Assembly (NCBI GenBank): GCA_029690005.1
Contig: CP121458.1
Location: 2,914,001-2,978,000, forward strand
DNA from: Prescottella defluvii
Lineage (GTDB): Bacteria; Actinomycetota; Actinomycetes; Mycobacteriales; Mycobacteriaceae
DNA: 64,000 nucleotides
Direction: 5' to 3'
Below the pieces are notes generated by a model. That model was not told where the DNA came from, made no database searches, and saw only the letters and a list, made by a program, of their open reading frames with translations. Made by a program: the position numbers and the translations under genes. Numbering within the stretch: the first letter of the stretch is position 1; the number at the start of each line of letters is the position of its first letter. Shown here in pieces: positions 43,815-54,818 of the stretch.

Positions 43815-45874
43815 TCAGAGCAGCGACGTGAGCGTGACGGTGCTGCCGGGTGCCACGCGGTCGCCGGCACCGGGGTCTGGGAGATGATCAGCGACCGGTC
43901 CGAGCTCACGATCTGACGCACCTCGTAGGGCAGCCCCAGACGGTCCAGTTCGGCCTTCGCGGCCGACACGGAGCGGCCCAGCAGCGACGGCACCTTCACG
44001 GCGTTGGACACCCTGAGCACGACGCTGGCGCCGGCCTTGACGGTCGTGCCCACCGCCGGATCGGTTCCGACCGCGTTACCCGCGTCCACGTCGCCGGAGA
44101 AGACCTGCTGCACCTCCCGCACCGTGATGCCCACGGAATCGAGGGTCTTGCGGGCCGCGTCCTCGGACTTGCCCGACACGTCGGGGACATTCACGGGCGG
44201 TGCGCCTTTGCTGCGAATCATCCGGACCTGTGAGCCGACGGAGAGGATCGTGCCCGGCGTCGGTTCGAGGGCCGCGACGGCGCCGACCGGCACCCGCGCA
44301 CTGAACGCCTCCCCGCCGTCGACGGGAACGAACGTGCGCTCCCGCAGTCCGGCCTCCACCGCGGCGACGTCGCCGCGGCCGGTCACCTCGGGCACCGTCG
44401 GTCGGCCCAGCGACACGAGCAGCGTCACCGCCGACCCCCGTCGCACCTTCTCGCCGCTGCCCGGATCGGTCCCGACGAGCGAGTCGACCGCGACGGTGTC
44501 GGAGTACGTGCCCTTCGTCTCGGTCGTCAGTCCCGCGGCCTCGATGGTCTGTGTCGCGGTGGCGGTGTCCTGTCCGTCGATCACGGGGACCGCCGGCGTA
44601 CCGGCCGGAACCGAGCCACCACCCGCCGAATCCGACGGCGACCGCGATGAGCAGCACCACCAGCAGCCAGCACGAGAACCGTCCGCCGGGACCCGCGCAG
44701 TCGGGCCTCGATGTCGCCGAATGGGCGCGCGGCGGGTCGGTCGGAGTCCTCGGGTCCCGGCTCGGGCGGTCGCGGCGTGACGGTCGTGACGACCTTGGTG
44801 TGCTGCACCGCGTGCGGACCGCCCGCGTCGGGCGCTGGCGTCGGCATCACGGTCGTCGGATCGTGCCCGGGCGTGGCATCCGGCTGCGGGGCCGGCGGCA
44901 GCTGCCGGGTGGCGGCGCCGTTCGGCGTCGCGGTGTTCGCGGCGTTCGGGACACCCGACGGCTGCGCGGCGCGGCGCGGCGCGGGCACCCGGTAGTCGGG
45001 CAACTGCAGCCGGGTGCTCACCGACCGCAACTGCGCCGCCATCGCACCGGCGTCGGCGAAGCGTTCGTCGGGGTCACGCTCGGTCGCCCGCACGACGAGT
45101 TCGTCGAACTCCGGCGGCACCCCCTCGATGAGGGTGCTCGGCTCCGGGACGTCGTTGTCGATGCGCTGATACGCGATCGACAGCGACGTGTCACCCGTGA
45201 ACGGGGTGGTGCCGGTGAGCATTTCGAACAGCAGCACACCGGCCGCGTAGACGTCGCTGCGGGCGTCGGCGTTGCCGGTGGTGACCTGCTCGGGGGAGAG
45301 GTACTGCGCGGTGCCCAGGATGACGCTGCGGGACGTGGCGTTCGACGCGGCGATCGCACGCACCAGCCCGAAGTCGGCGATCTTGACGTCGCCGGCGTGC
45401 GAGATCAGCACGTTCTCCGGCTTGACGTCGCGGTGCACCAGGCCCGCGCGGTGCGCGACGGCGAGGGCCTCGAGGAGCCGGCCGGGCAACCGCTGCGGCC
45501 GCGTGCGGAGGCATCGGGCCGCGCTCACGGAGCAGTTCGCGCAGCGTCCCGCCCTCGACGAGTTCCATCACCAGGAAGGCGTGCTCGCCGTCACTGCCCT
45601 GGTCGTGAACGCCGACCAGACCCGGATGGTTGAGCCGGGCCACTGCCCGCGCCTCGAACTCGAAGCGCGCGAGGAACTGGGGATCGGCTGCGAACTGCGG
45701 ATCCATGACCTTGATCGCGACGGGACGGTCCAGTCGCAGGTCCATGCCGCGGTAGACGGTCGACATGCCACCGCGCGCGATCGGTGCATCGATGCGATAG
45801 CGCCGATCCAGCACCACACCGATCAACCCTCGACCTCCGGGATTCAAGCTCGCGCCCCCTAGCCTTTCGTGCAC
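43815..45874 (-). CDS. pknL: Serine/threonine protein kinase with PASTA domains
   Basis: About 687 residues after correction. Kinase domain about residues 20-285: ARGGMSTVYRGMD, AIKVMD, VHRDVKPENVLIS, ADFGLVRAI, GTAQYLSPEQV. A Pro-rich linker, one membrane helix (VVLLIAVAVGFGGWWLG) and four PASTA repeats follow (for example VPDVSGKSEDAARKTLDSVG and VPSLLGRSVSAAKAELDRLG). The mycobacterial PknL is much shorter and lacks these repeats; the corynebacterial one has them. Breaks near 45495, 44690, 44640-44590 and 43870. GTG start with AGAGGAA. It probably senses peptidoglycan or lipid II. Confidence 0.88.
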
Positions 45875-45958
45875 AGATTCCTCTCGATCGTAGTCAGCCG
45901 CGGCCGCCCGACCGATTCCGCGATGCAGGCCGTGGTCGTACCGGCGGCGTGGACCGGA

Positions 45959-45964
45959 TAACGT
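45959..45964 (+). promoter_or_regulatory. Candidate -10 for the leaderless Rv2175c-like gene
   Basis: TAACGT, 7 bases before the GTG at 45972, no ribosome site. Confidence 0.45.
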
Positions 45965-45971
45965 AACGGGA

Positions 45972-46340
45972 GTGAGTGCTATCCCTTACTGCGATGACGT
46001 GTTGGACCGGTCGATTCCGCTGCTGCAGCTGGCAGACGTGTCGAAGGGGATGGGTCTCGCGGTCACCCGCGTGCACCAGCTGCTGCGCGACCACCACCTG
46101 ATCGCCGTCAAGCGTGACGGCGTGCTCGGCATCCCCGAGGCCTTCTTCGGCGACGACGGCGAGCCCGTCCGGTTGCTGTCCGGGCTGATCATCGTCCTGC
46201 GCGACGGCGGGTTCGACGACGAGGACATCCTGCGCTGGCTCTTCACGGCCGACGACACCCTCCCCGGAACCCCGATCGACGCGATGCACGGACACCAGGC
46301 CCGCGAGGTCGTCCGCCGCGCCCAGTCGATGGCCTTCTGA
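45972..46340 (+). CDS. DNA-binding protein, Rv2175c family (PknL substrate)
   Basis: 122 residues, intact. Winged-helix-like N-terminal half ([39 protein letters not shown]) and a C-terminal dimer part ([38 protein letters not shown]). Rv2175c is phosphorylated by PknL in M. tuberculosis, which lowers DNA binding. Here too it is divergent from pknL, 97 bases away. Target genes unknown. Confidence 0.87.
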   Translation: MSAIPYCDDVLDRSIPLLQLADVSKGMGLAVTRVHQLLRDHHLIAVKRDGVLGIPEAFFGDDGEPVRLLSGLIIVLRDGGFDDEDILRWLFTADDTLPGTPIDAMHGHQAREVVRRAQSMAF

Positions 46341-46346
46341 CGGGCT

Positions 46347-47280
46347 CTACCGCGCCCGGGCCATGGTCCGGGCGAGCGACGGCAGCGCGACGGCCAGGCG
46401 GCGGTGCTGCGGCACCGTGGCCCGGTGGTCGAGCACCCTGAACCCCCGCGCTCGATCCGGTCGAGGATCTCGGCATACAGCACGTATGCGGCGCGCATGC
46501 CCGGTCGGACCCGAGGCTCGAGCATGTCGAGCCCGGGTTCGGCCCGGCGGTACTGCGCACGGGTGACTGCGACGAGATGTGCCAGCGCCCGGCGCAGCCG
46601 CGGATCGACGGTGCCGGTGCGGCGGCAGTGGCGCATAAGGTCGACGTCCACGCCGAACGCGCCGAGCTCGTCGGCGGGAAGGTAGACGCGTCCCGGTCGA
46701 GATCCTCGCCGACGTCGCGGAGGAAGTTGGTCAGCTGGAACGCCTCGCCCAGCGCCGCCGCGTACGGTTCGGCGACCGCGCGCGGCACGGTGGTCCCCAG
46801 GACCGGGAGCATCTGGAGCCCGATCACCGCGGCCGACCCGTACATGTACCGGCGCAGTTCGGCCATGTCCGGGTACTCCGCGCGGAAGCCCGGCGTGCCC
46901 GGAATGTCCATCCGCATCGAGTCGACGAACGCCCGGAAGTACGCCGGTGGGATCTCGTACTGCCGGACGGTGTCGGCGAGCGCGTGAACGACGGGTCCGG
47001 TGCGCGCATCGTCCACAGGTCGACCGTTGAGCGCGTCGTTCAACTGCGCTTCGACGACGTCCAGCGCGGCGGCCCGTTCTTCGGATGAACGACCGGCGCA
47101 GTCCACGTCCACGATGTCGTCGACGGTGCGCGCGAATCCGTACAGCGCGTACACGGCCGGACGCCGTTCGGCCGGCAGCAGGCGCGTGGCCAGGTAGTAC
47201 GTGCGGCCGTGCTCGGCCGCGAGGCGCCGACAGCGGTGGTACGCCGAAGGCAGATCGTCGAGCGGAACGGTGGCGGTCAC
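46347..47280 (-). CDS. crtB: Phytoene synthase
   Basis: Condenses two geranylgeranyl diphosphates to phytoene. [19 protein letters not shown] has the first Asp-rich motif, [20 protein letters not shown] the second, with [18 protein letters not shown] between. Breaks near 46690 and 46448; the corrected C-terminus reads [20 protein letters not shown]. About 312 residues. It lies 14 bases after mptA on the same strand. Confidence 0.9.
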
Positions 47281-47293
47281 GGCACGGGACGGG

Positions 47294-48905
47294 TCACAGT
47301 GGGGCGGAACGTCGCTCGGGGGCCTGCGTCGTCAGATGCTCGGCGACATGTGCGGTCGCCTCAGGCATCACCTTCTCCGACACCGACCGCAACCGCAGCG
47401 GATCCACCGTCTTCAGCGCGACCGCGGCCACCACCGCGACGAACGTGGCGAGCGCGACGTGGAAGAAGGAGTACATGCCGAGGCCGCCGTCCGGCTGGAA
47501 CACCAGCATCAGCCACGTCGAGAGGCCGACGAGGACCTGCAACATGCGGGTCGACATCGAGAAGCCTGCGGCGATCGCGAGCGGCCACGAGTAGTACCAG
47601 GGCAGGGCGGCCGGGACAGGACGACGATCGCCACCAGGGCGACCAGAATGCCCATCACGGCGTCGCGCTCGGTCTTGCGGAACCGCCACCAGATCCAGAC
47701 CAGCGCGGCGGCGAGCGCGACGGCGCAGATGGTGCGGGTGACCTCCAGGACCGGGGCGAGTCGCAGTCCGGTGAACCACCCAGTTCCGACGGTCACGATG
47801 TGCGCCATGATCGTCGGCAGGGACAGCCAGTTGATGATCTTCGCGGATCCGGAGAGCGCCGTCAGCCATCCGAGGCCGACGCCGGCGATCGCGGACGCGG
47901 CGGTGAAGATCGCCGCGAACACCGCGACCCCGATGCCCGCCGCCCGGACGAAGGACGCCAGCGGCGTCGCCGGCTCCCGGCCCTCCGCCAGGGCACGCTC
48001 GCGCTCGTGGATCATCCAGATCCACACGATGAACGGCAGCGCGATCCCGGCCATCGCCTTGACCGCGACACCGAGCGCGATCACCGCGACGGACGCGACG
48101 TGCTTGCGGTCGAGGGCCAGGGTGATCCCGGCGACCATCAGGCCGACCATGAGTAGTTCGTTGTGCACGCCGCCGATGAGGTGGATGAGCACCAGCGGAT
48201 TGAGCACCGCCAGCCACAGCGCGATCGTGGGCTTGCCGCCCAACTGACGGGCGAGCCGAGGCAGCGCCCACATCATGAGCGCGAGACCGGGGAGGAAGGC
48301 CACCCGCAGCAGCATTGTGCCCGCGATGACGTTGTCACCGGTGATAGTCGTGATGCCCTGGCCGATCAGCAGCGAGACCGGCCGTACGGCGCCGTCGTGG
48401 TCGTCCACACATTGCTGACGTTGTCGAGCAGGATGCCGGGATTGACCACCGGCCCTACCGCGTACGGGTCGAAGCCATCGCGCAGCAGCGCGCCCTGTGC
48501 CAGGTAGGAGTACGCGTCCCGGCTGAACATCGGGACCGCGAGCAGCATCGGGGCCGTCCACAGCGGCACCGTCCACAGCAGCGAGCGCAGTCCGACGCGG
48601 CCGTTGATCGTGGAGCGACCCAGCCGCACCCACGCAATGATCATCGACAGGACACCGCCCCAGACGATGATCGTCGACAGGGCATAGCCGTGGCCGAACC
48701 GCAGCCACGAGAGGCGCATCTCTTCGAGCAGCGGGTCGTGCCGGCGCACGCTACCGGCGCCGAAGCCGCCGAACGTGATCATCACCGCACCGACGAAACC
48801 GAGGAGCGTCGAATGTCCTTCGGGGGTGCGCAGGTAGTCGGCGCTCGCGCGCAGCCAGGACCGTTTGTCGACCAAGGCGTCGGGGATTCCGGAAGAGGCC
48901 GACAT
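47294..48905 (-). CDS. mptA: Alpha-(1->6)-mannopyranosyltransferase MptA
   Basis: GT-C membrane enzyme that builds the alpha-1,6 mannan backbone of lipomannan (Rv2174). Many helices. The early [16 protein letters not shown] loop carries the expected catalytic Asp; [20 protein letters not shown] and [19 protein letters not shown] are characteristic. Breaks near 48385 and 47612. Corrected length is about 538 residues. ATG with GGGGAGGAA. It lies between crtI and crtB, with its own possible promoter (TAAACT on this strand near 48990). Confidence 0.88.
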
Positions 48906-48986
48906 CGGTGCAGGTTCCTCCCCGGAAGAAGCGATCGGTCACGCCCGGTCGCATTGCGGCGGCCGGACGGCATGGGACGGGTAGAC

Positions 48987-48992
48987 AGTTTA
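48987..48992 (-). promoter_or_regulatory. Candidate -10 upstream of mptA
   Basis: On the minus strand the sequence reads TAAACT about 82 bases before the mptA ATG, within the crtI-mptA gap, leaving room for a leader with a good ribosome site. Confidence 0.3.
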
Positions 48993-49007
48993 GTGTGTCC
49001 TCGGAGA

Positions 49008-50557
49008 TTACCCGGCACGCCCTGCCTCCGAGCGGCCGCAGATGCGCTCCGAAGCCAGTTTCCCGAGATCAGGACGGTCGGCACCCCCACACCCGGGGTC
49101 GTTCCCGATCCGGCCAGAACGATGTTCGTTCCGGGTGAGGCCAGGTTGCGGCGCCGGAAGGGCCCTGTCTGCCTGAAGATGTGCGCCGGCGCGAACGGAC
49201 TACCTGCCGCCATGCCGCGTGCGGCCCAGGTCGCGGGCGTATCGATGTGATCAACGGCATAGTCGCAGGTGATCCCGTGGTAGCCGCGCGACTCGAGGGT
49301 CTGCAGCAGTTCTCGGGTGTATGCGCTCGTGAGCGCCTCCCAGTCGAGCGGGGCGCTGTCGAGGTTGGGGCACGGCGCCAGCACCGACAGCGGTTCGTGG
49401 GGAACGCCGTCGCGGGTGACCTCGAGTCCGGGGTCGGTGACCGCGGGCCTCGTGACGAGCAGCGACGGGTCGCTCATCAGGCGACCGCGGCCCGGCCGGG
49501 CCGCGATCTCGGCGAAGGTCCGTTCCCACTCGGCGCCGAAGTCGATCGTGTGGTGATGTTCCGCACCCCACCGCGCCGTCGTGGCCCGCGGGATCGTCCC
49601 GTGCAGGACCACCGCGGAGGGCGAGATGCGCTGGCGGCGCGGACGGCGGGTGCGCAGCAGATCGTCGACGACCGGCAGGTCCGGGGTGAGGCCAGAGCGT
49701 CGCACGGAAACGTCCGGCCGTCGGCGGTGTGCACCGCGTGGGCCCGGCCGCCGGATCGCTCCACGCGGACGACGTCGGCGCCGAAATGCAGGTGCCCGCC
49801 CGCCGAGGTGAACGCGTCGGCCATCGACTCGGCGATGGCGTGCATGCCGCCCTCGGGGAACGAGACGCCGAGCGAGGTGTCCATGTGGGCGATCGCGCCG
49901 TACACCGCGAGCGCCTTCGCCGGGGCCACGCCCGCGTACAGGGCCTGGAACGTGAAGATCCGGCGTAGCCGTGGATCGGTGATCCGGCGGCCCACCTGTC
50001 GGCCGAGCCGGCCGAACCCGCCCGCCGCGACGAGGCGCGCCAGGTCGGTCGCCGACTTGCGGGTCGAGAACAGGTCCAGCGGCGAATCGAAGTTCGCGTC
50101 GATGAACGTGTCGAACTCGGCGTCGAACACCCGGGCCAGCCAGCGCCGCAGGTCCAGATACCGGCGCGCCTCGTCCGGTCCGCAGGCGCGCGCGACCTCG
50201 GCGGCCATCCGCTGCGGGTCGGAGTGCACGTTGATGGTGGAACCGTCGGCGAACCGCGCGTGATACGCCGGGTCCAGACGGTGCAGGCGCAGCGGGGAGT
50301 GGTCGTGTCGAAGTCGGCACCGACCGCAGCGAGGGCGCCCTGCACCAGCTCCGGCATCGTCAGGACGGTCGCCCCGTTGTCGATGACGTACCCGGGCCCG
50401 CGATACGTCCGACCCGGCCGCCGGGGCGGGCGTCGCGCTCGAGCAGTGTGACGTCACGGCCACTACCACGCAGGTACAGCGCGGCCGACAGCCCGGCGAG
50501 CCCGGCACCCACCACGACCACACGATCGGTCGCCCCACGGACGGTACGAACTCCCAC
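49008..50557 (-). CDS. crtI: Phytoene desaturase (CrtI-type)
   Basis: FAD enzyme that introduces double bonds into phytoene. The dinucleotide loop VVVVGAGLAGLSAALYLRGS, then LLERDARPGGRVGRI and GYVIDNGATVLTMPEL open the protein; ALYAGVAPAKALAVYGAIAH, GVSFPEGGMHAIAESMADAF and TNIVLAGSGTTPGVGVPTVL follow. Breaks near 50395, 50305, 49695 and 49065; the corrected end is ISGKLASERICGR. About 517 residues. Starts 5 bases after crtE, so the two are probably one transcript. Confidence 0.86.
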
Positions 50558-50562
50558 GTCGA

Positions 50563-51684
50563 TCAGGCGTCCCGGCGAGTGACCGCGATCGCCATCTCCC
50601 GCAGCCGACGCTTGCCCTCCTCCGTCGCGGTGCTGCCGTCGAGCGCCGCGAGCGCGCTGTCGGTGAGCTCTGCGATGCGGCGCTCGGCGTCCTCCACCGC
50701 GCCCAGGTCGGTGATCACCGACCGCAGCCGTTCGACCTGCGCGTCGGTCAGGTCGGTGCCGATCGCCTCGCGAAGCACCGCCGCGGCCGCCGGATCCGTC
50801 TCGTCGGCGCGCTGCAGTGCGACCGCGAACAGCGCGGTGCGCTTGCCGGCCCGCAGGTCGTCCCCGGACGGCTTGCCCGTCACGTCGGGATCGCCGAACA
50901 CGCCGAGCAGGTCGTCACGCAACTGGAACGCGACGCCGATGTCGGTGCCGAACGTCCGGTACGCGTCGACGAGGGCGGCGTCGGCGCCGGCGATCGTCGC
51001 ACCGAGATGCAGGGGGCGCTCGATCGTGTAGGCCGCGGTCTTGAACCGGTTGACACGCAGCGCGGACTCCACGGACTCGTCCGCTCGCACCTCGTTGCTG
51101 ATGTCGAGGAACTGGCCACCGAGCACCTCGGTGCGCATCGCCGACCACACGGGGGAGATGCGGGTGAGGGTGTGGTGGTCCAGCCCGGCCTCGCGGACCA
51201 TGTCGTCGGCCCACGCGAGCGCCAGGTCGCCCAGCAGGATCGCCACGGCGCGACCGAACTCGGCCGAGCCGCCGCTCCACTGCTGCGCACTGTGCTGGTC
51301 GGCGAACTCGACGTGCACGGTCGGGTACCCGCGGCGCGTCGTGGAAGCGTCGATGATGTCGTCGTGCACCAGCGCGCACGCCTGGACCAGCTCGAGTGCG
51401 GCGGCGGCCTGCAGCGCGGCGGGTGCCTGCGAGCCTTGCGGGTCGCCGCCGGCGCCGAGCCAACCGGTCCACGCGAACACCGGGCGCACCCGCTTTCCGC
51501 CGCGCAGTACGAAGCTCTCGAGCGCGGCGACGGCGTCGGTGTAGCCGCCGCCGACGGCACGGACCGTGTCGGCGCGGGAGGCGAAGAACTCGCGGAGCGA
51601 CTCCTCGACCAAATCGGTCAGCGGCGGGGTGGACTGGGTCGGGCGAGTGGACTCACCGGCTCCGGCGGACAGGACTGCCTCCAA
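50563..51684 (-). CDS. crtE: Geranylgeranyl diphosphate synthase
   Basis: Polyprenyl synthase, 373 residues, intact. First Asp-rich motif VHDDIIDAS (Asp108, 109, 112), RRGYPTVHV, GKRVRPVF, and second motif FQLRDDLLGVFGDPDVTG. It supplies C20 diphosphate to crtB and corresponds to idsA2 (Rv2173). The TTG at 51684 is uncertain; GTG 51675 is an alternative. Divergent from metF. Confidence 0.9.
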   Translation of the reverse strand: MEAVLSAGAGESTRPTQSTPPLTDLVEESLREFFASRADTVRAVGGGYTDAVAALESFVLRGGKRVRPVFAWTGWLGAGGDPQGSQAPAALQAAAALELVQACALVHDDIIDASTTRRGYPTVHVEFADQHSAQQWSGGSAEFGRAVAILLGDLALAWADDMVREAGLDHHTLTRISPVWSAMRTEVLGGQFLDISNEVRADESVESALRVNRFKTAAYTIERPLHLGATIAGADAALVDAYRTFGTDIGVAFQLRDDLLGVFGDPDVTGKPSGDDLRAGKRTALFAVALQRADETDPAAAAVLREAIGTDLTDAQVERLRSVITDLGAVEDAERRIAELTDSALAALDGSTATEEGKRRLREMAIAVTRRDA

Positions 51685-51843
51685 GTTGACTCGAGGACTC
51701 GATGTCGAGCACAGACTGCTGCGCGGCGGCCAGGCCCGCGCGGAAAAGCCTCGCCCCCACCTTAGTGGTCGTCGCCGACGGTCCCGAGGCGGTGACCGAG
51801 GCCCCGGCGTCGACGCGATGCGGGCGGCCGGTGCTGGTCAACC

Positions 51844-51849
51844 TATGCT
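51844..51849 (+). promoter_or_regulatory. Candidate -10 for leaderless metF
   Basis: TATGCT, 6 bases before the GTG at 51856, no ribosome site. Confidence 0.55.
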
Positions 51850-51855
51850 TGGTCG

Positions 51856-52827
51856 GTGACATTCGATGCCGTTCGGGGGCGCAACAGCGCGGGTTGGGTG
51901 ACCCAGACCCCTTCGATCGTGGACCGTATCCGCTCGTCCGACGGCGGTCGGATCCCGTTCTCGGTCGAATTCTCGCCGCCGCGTGACGAGGCTGCGGAGG
52001 CGCGGCTGTGGCGCGCGGTGCGCGAATTCGAACGGCTCGGACCGGCATTCGTCTCGATGACCTACGGCGCCGGCGGCTCGACGCGCGATCGCACGGTTCG
52101 GGTCACCGGCAAGATCGCCGAGGAGACCACCCTGCTGCCCGTCGCGCACCTGACGGCCGTCGGGCACAGCGTCGACGAACTGCGCGCGATGTGTGGCGCG
52201 TACGCCGACCGCGGGATCAGCAATGTCCTGGTGCTGCGCGGTGACCCGCCGGGCGACCCGCTCGGCGAGTGGGTCAAGCACCCCGACGGCGTCGAGTACG
52301 CCGAGGAGTTGGTCCGGCTGGTGCGGGACATGGGCGACTTCCACGTCGGTGTCGCGTCGTTCCCCGAAGGCCACTACCGCGCGCCCGATCTCGACCACGA
52401 CACCAAGTACCTCGTGCAGAAGCTGCGCGCGGGCGCCGAGTACTCGATCACCCAGATGTTCTTCGACGTCGAGGACTACCTGCGGTTGCGCGACCGCGTG
52501 GCGGCGCACGACCCGGAGCAGGGCGTCAAGCCGATCATCCCCGAGATCATGCCGATCACGTCGCTGCGCTCGGCCCGCCGCAGCCTCGAGCTGTCGGGGT
52601 CACGCCTGCCGGCCGAGCTGGACGAGCGGCTGCGGCGTGCCGCGGGCGACGGTCCGGAGGAGAACCGCGCCGCGGTGCGCGAGATCGGCATCGAGGTCGC
52701 GACGGAAATGGCCGAGCGGCTGATCGCCGAGGGCGCACCGTGCCTGCACTTCATCACCCTCAACTTCGCCCGCGCCACCAGCGAGGTGCTCGCCAACCTG
52801 GGAATGTCGGCGTCGGCCCCGGTGTGA
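51856..52827 (+). CDS. metF: Methylenetetrahydrofolate reductase
   Basis: FAD barrel enzyme that makes 5-methyl-tetrahydrofolate for methionine synthesis. 323 residues, intact. PFSVEFSPPRDEAAEARLW with the conserved Glu, FVSMTYGAGGSTRDRTV, VLVLRGDPPGD, GVASFPEGHYRAPD, ITQMFFDVEDYLRL and PIIPEIMPITS are family marks. It is the only plus-strand gene in the surrounding carotenoid block. Corresponds to Rv2172c. Confidence 0.95.
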   Translation: MTFDAVRGRNSAGWVTQTPSIVDRIRSSDGGRIPFSVEFSPPRDEAAEARLWRAVREFERLGPAFVSMTYGAGGSTRDRTVRVTGKIAEETTLLPVAHLTAVGHSVDELRAMCGAYADRGISNVLVLRGDPPGDPLGEWVKHPDGVEYAEELVRLVRDMGDFHVGVASFPEGHYRAPDLDHDTKYLVQKLRAGAEYSITQMFFDVEDYLRLRDRVAAHDPEQGVKPIIPEIMPITSLRSARRSLELSGSRLPAELDERLRRAAGDGPEENRAAVREIGIEVATEMAERLIAEGAPCLHFITLNFARATSEVLANLGMSASAPV

Positions 52828-52839
52828 CGCCGCCCCGGC

Positions 52840-54038
52840 TCAGGTGACGGCCCGGCCCTTCCACTGCAGCCGTCCGCGCCGGCGCTGGCGGTGCGAGGCG
52901 GCGGTCAGGTGGATCAGCCCGACGATCGAAGCCGGGTGCGCGACCGCGTCGGCCACGTCCCGAGCTCCCGGGCCGGTGCCCGTCTCGACAGTGCGCGCCG
53001 TCAGCCTCGACATGACGCCGGCGGCGTACCCCACCGCGCCCCACGCCCGGGTGCGTCCGCGCCCGAACACCGCGGCGGCCGGCGGTAACAGGTACGCGAG
53101 CGCGGCGACACCCGACACCGCGGCCGACCCGGCGGGTGAGCCGAACCCCGTCCACAACCACCGCGTGTATCCAGCGCGCAGCGCCGCCGGACTCGTGTAC
53201 ATCCGGCACGACGCCAGGTGCTGGGCGGCGGCCACGGCGGTCCGCTCGCCCCGCCGTCGCAGCGCCCGGGCGATGTCCAGGTCCTCGGTGAGACTGTCCG
53301 CGACAGCGGCGTGGCCGCCGAGGCGGTAGTACGCGGCGGCGTCGAACACGAGGAACTGCCCACACGCGACGACCATCGACGGGCGCGTGTTGCGGGCCGC
53401 GACCGCGGTGGGTAGCGACGCGAACCACGACCAGCACGGCAGCGGCTGGATCAGGCGCTCGACGGTCGAACCGGCGTCCTGCCGGGGCCACGGCGACAAC
53501 AGGTCGGCGCCGCTGCGGCGCAACTCGGTGACCGCGGCCGCGAGAGCATCGGGTTCCAGGCGGACGTCGGCGTCGAGGAACACCAGCACGCCGGGCCGGC
53601 GCGGATCCATCAGTCGGGTCGCGTGCTCGGCGGCTCGTCGGCACGCGGCGGTCTTGCCGAGCCAGCCCGGGGAGGTGCGTCGGTGCTTCGGATCGTCGCG
53701 AATCGGCCGTCGCCGTCGAAAGCCCGCCGGGCGACGTCCGCGGTCGCGTCGGTGGAGTCGTCGTCGAGGACGAGCACCCGCAGGGTGCTCAGTCCGCGCT
53801 GGGCGCGCAGGTCCGAGATGAGCGCGCCGATCCGATCGGCCTCGTCGCGGGCGGGCACGACGACGGTGACCGGCTCGGTGATCGGTTCGAGGACCGGACC
53901 GGCGTGCAGTCGGGGCAGTGTGGCCGCGTTCGCGACGGCGACTACCGCGCCGCCGATCGCGAGGCCTGCGCCGACGCGCGTCGCCGCGGCGAGGGGGTCG
54001 AAGTGGTGGAGCGGTGGAACCACGAGCTGCAGGATCAC
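52840..54038 (-). CDS. Family 2 glycosyltransferase (carotenoid-cluster type)
   Basis: About 400 residues after correcting a break near 53670. Two N-terminal helices, then VTVVVPARDEADRIGALISD, VLVLDDDSTDAT, VLVFLDADVRLEPDALAAAV (DxD) and SLTEDLDIARALRRRGE, followed by C-terminal helices. The GTG start overlaps the lppM stop (GTGA). The neighbouring cruF and crtO suggest it glycosylates a carotenoid, as CruC-like enzymes do, but this is inference; a lipid acceptor is possible. Confidence 0.82.
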
Positions 54039-54772
54039 CGCGCCGATGTCGTGACCGGCGTCTTGGCGGGAGGTCCCGGCGGCCTCGTGCGGTTACGTGT
54101 CGCCCACGCCATCCCGCCGACGATCGCCGCGACCGCGACCGCGACACCGGCGGCCATCCCCGCCCAGCCCGCGAAGCTGCGGGTGCTGGGATCGGCGTAG
54201 CGGACCTCGGCGCGCAGCGTGCTGACGTCGCCGGCCGGCAGCTTCCACGTGATGGTCGACTCGCCCTCACGGGTGCCGTTGGTGGTGGCCACCCGGGCGG
54301 GGAAGGCGATCGTGAACTGCACATCGGTGCCCTGCGCGGGGACGTTCTCCAGATCGACGCGGCCGTCCAGGGTCACCAGGTCGCCGGTGCGCCGCAGCGA
54401 CAACTGCAACGCGGTGCCCGTGTCGCTGTACATCGAACCGAGCTGCTGGATGTCGCCGAACGACAGGCCGCTGAAGAATGCCTGCGTGCCGACGTAGCCG
54501 TCCTTGCGGTACTCCTGCACGCGGATCCTGCTGGAGAGCGAGTCCGGCGGGGTCAGCTGCGGGCCCTTGTCGTTCTCGTCCTTCGGCACGGTCGCCGCGA
54601 CGATCTGGCCGGAGACCTTGTCGTCGGCGGACACGCCCATCGACACCTGGACCCGGAGGCACCCGGCGAGCAGCGGAACGAGGAGCAGCGCGAGAGCTGC
54701 GGTGGCGAACACGCGGGAGCGGGGGCGGGAACGGACCGAGGGGCCGGATGTGGACGACTGCACGGGGAACAT
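54035..54772 (-). CDS. lppM: Lipoprotein LppM
   Basis: 245 residues, intact. Signal peptide with lipobox VPLLAGC (Cys38), outer domain with VSMGVSADDKVSGQIVAATV, GTQAFFSGLSFGDIQQLGS and STITWKLPAGDVSTL, and a C-terminal membrane helix (GWAGMAAGVAVAVAAIVGG) with a basic tail. Rv2171 in M. tuberculosis is a surface lipoprotein linked to phagosome modulation, with a lipid-binding fold. Here it is translationally tied to the glycosyltransferase by overlap. Confidence 0.87.
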   Translation of the reverse strand: MFPVQSSTSGPSVRSRPRSRVFATAALALLLVPLLAGCLRVQVSMGVSADDKVSGQIVAATVPKDENDKGPQLTPPDSLSSRIRVQEYRKDGYVGTQAFFSGLSFGDIQQLGSMYSDTGTALQLSLRRTGDLVTLDGRVDLENVPAQGTDVQFTIAFPARVATTNGTREGESTITWKLPAGDVSTLRAEVRYADPSTRSFAGWAGMAAGVAVAVAAIVGGMAWATRNRTRPPGPPAKTPVTTSAR

Positions 54773-54818
54773 CGTGCCAGGTATGGCGAGATCATCGTGC
54801 AAGGCACGGATATTCGTG

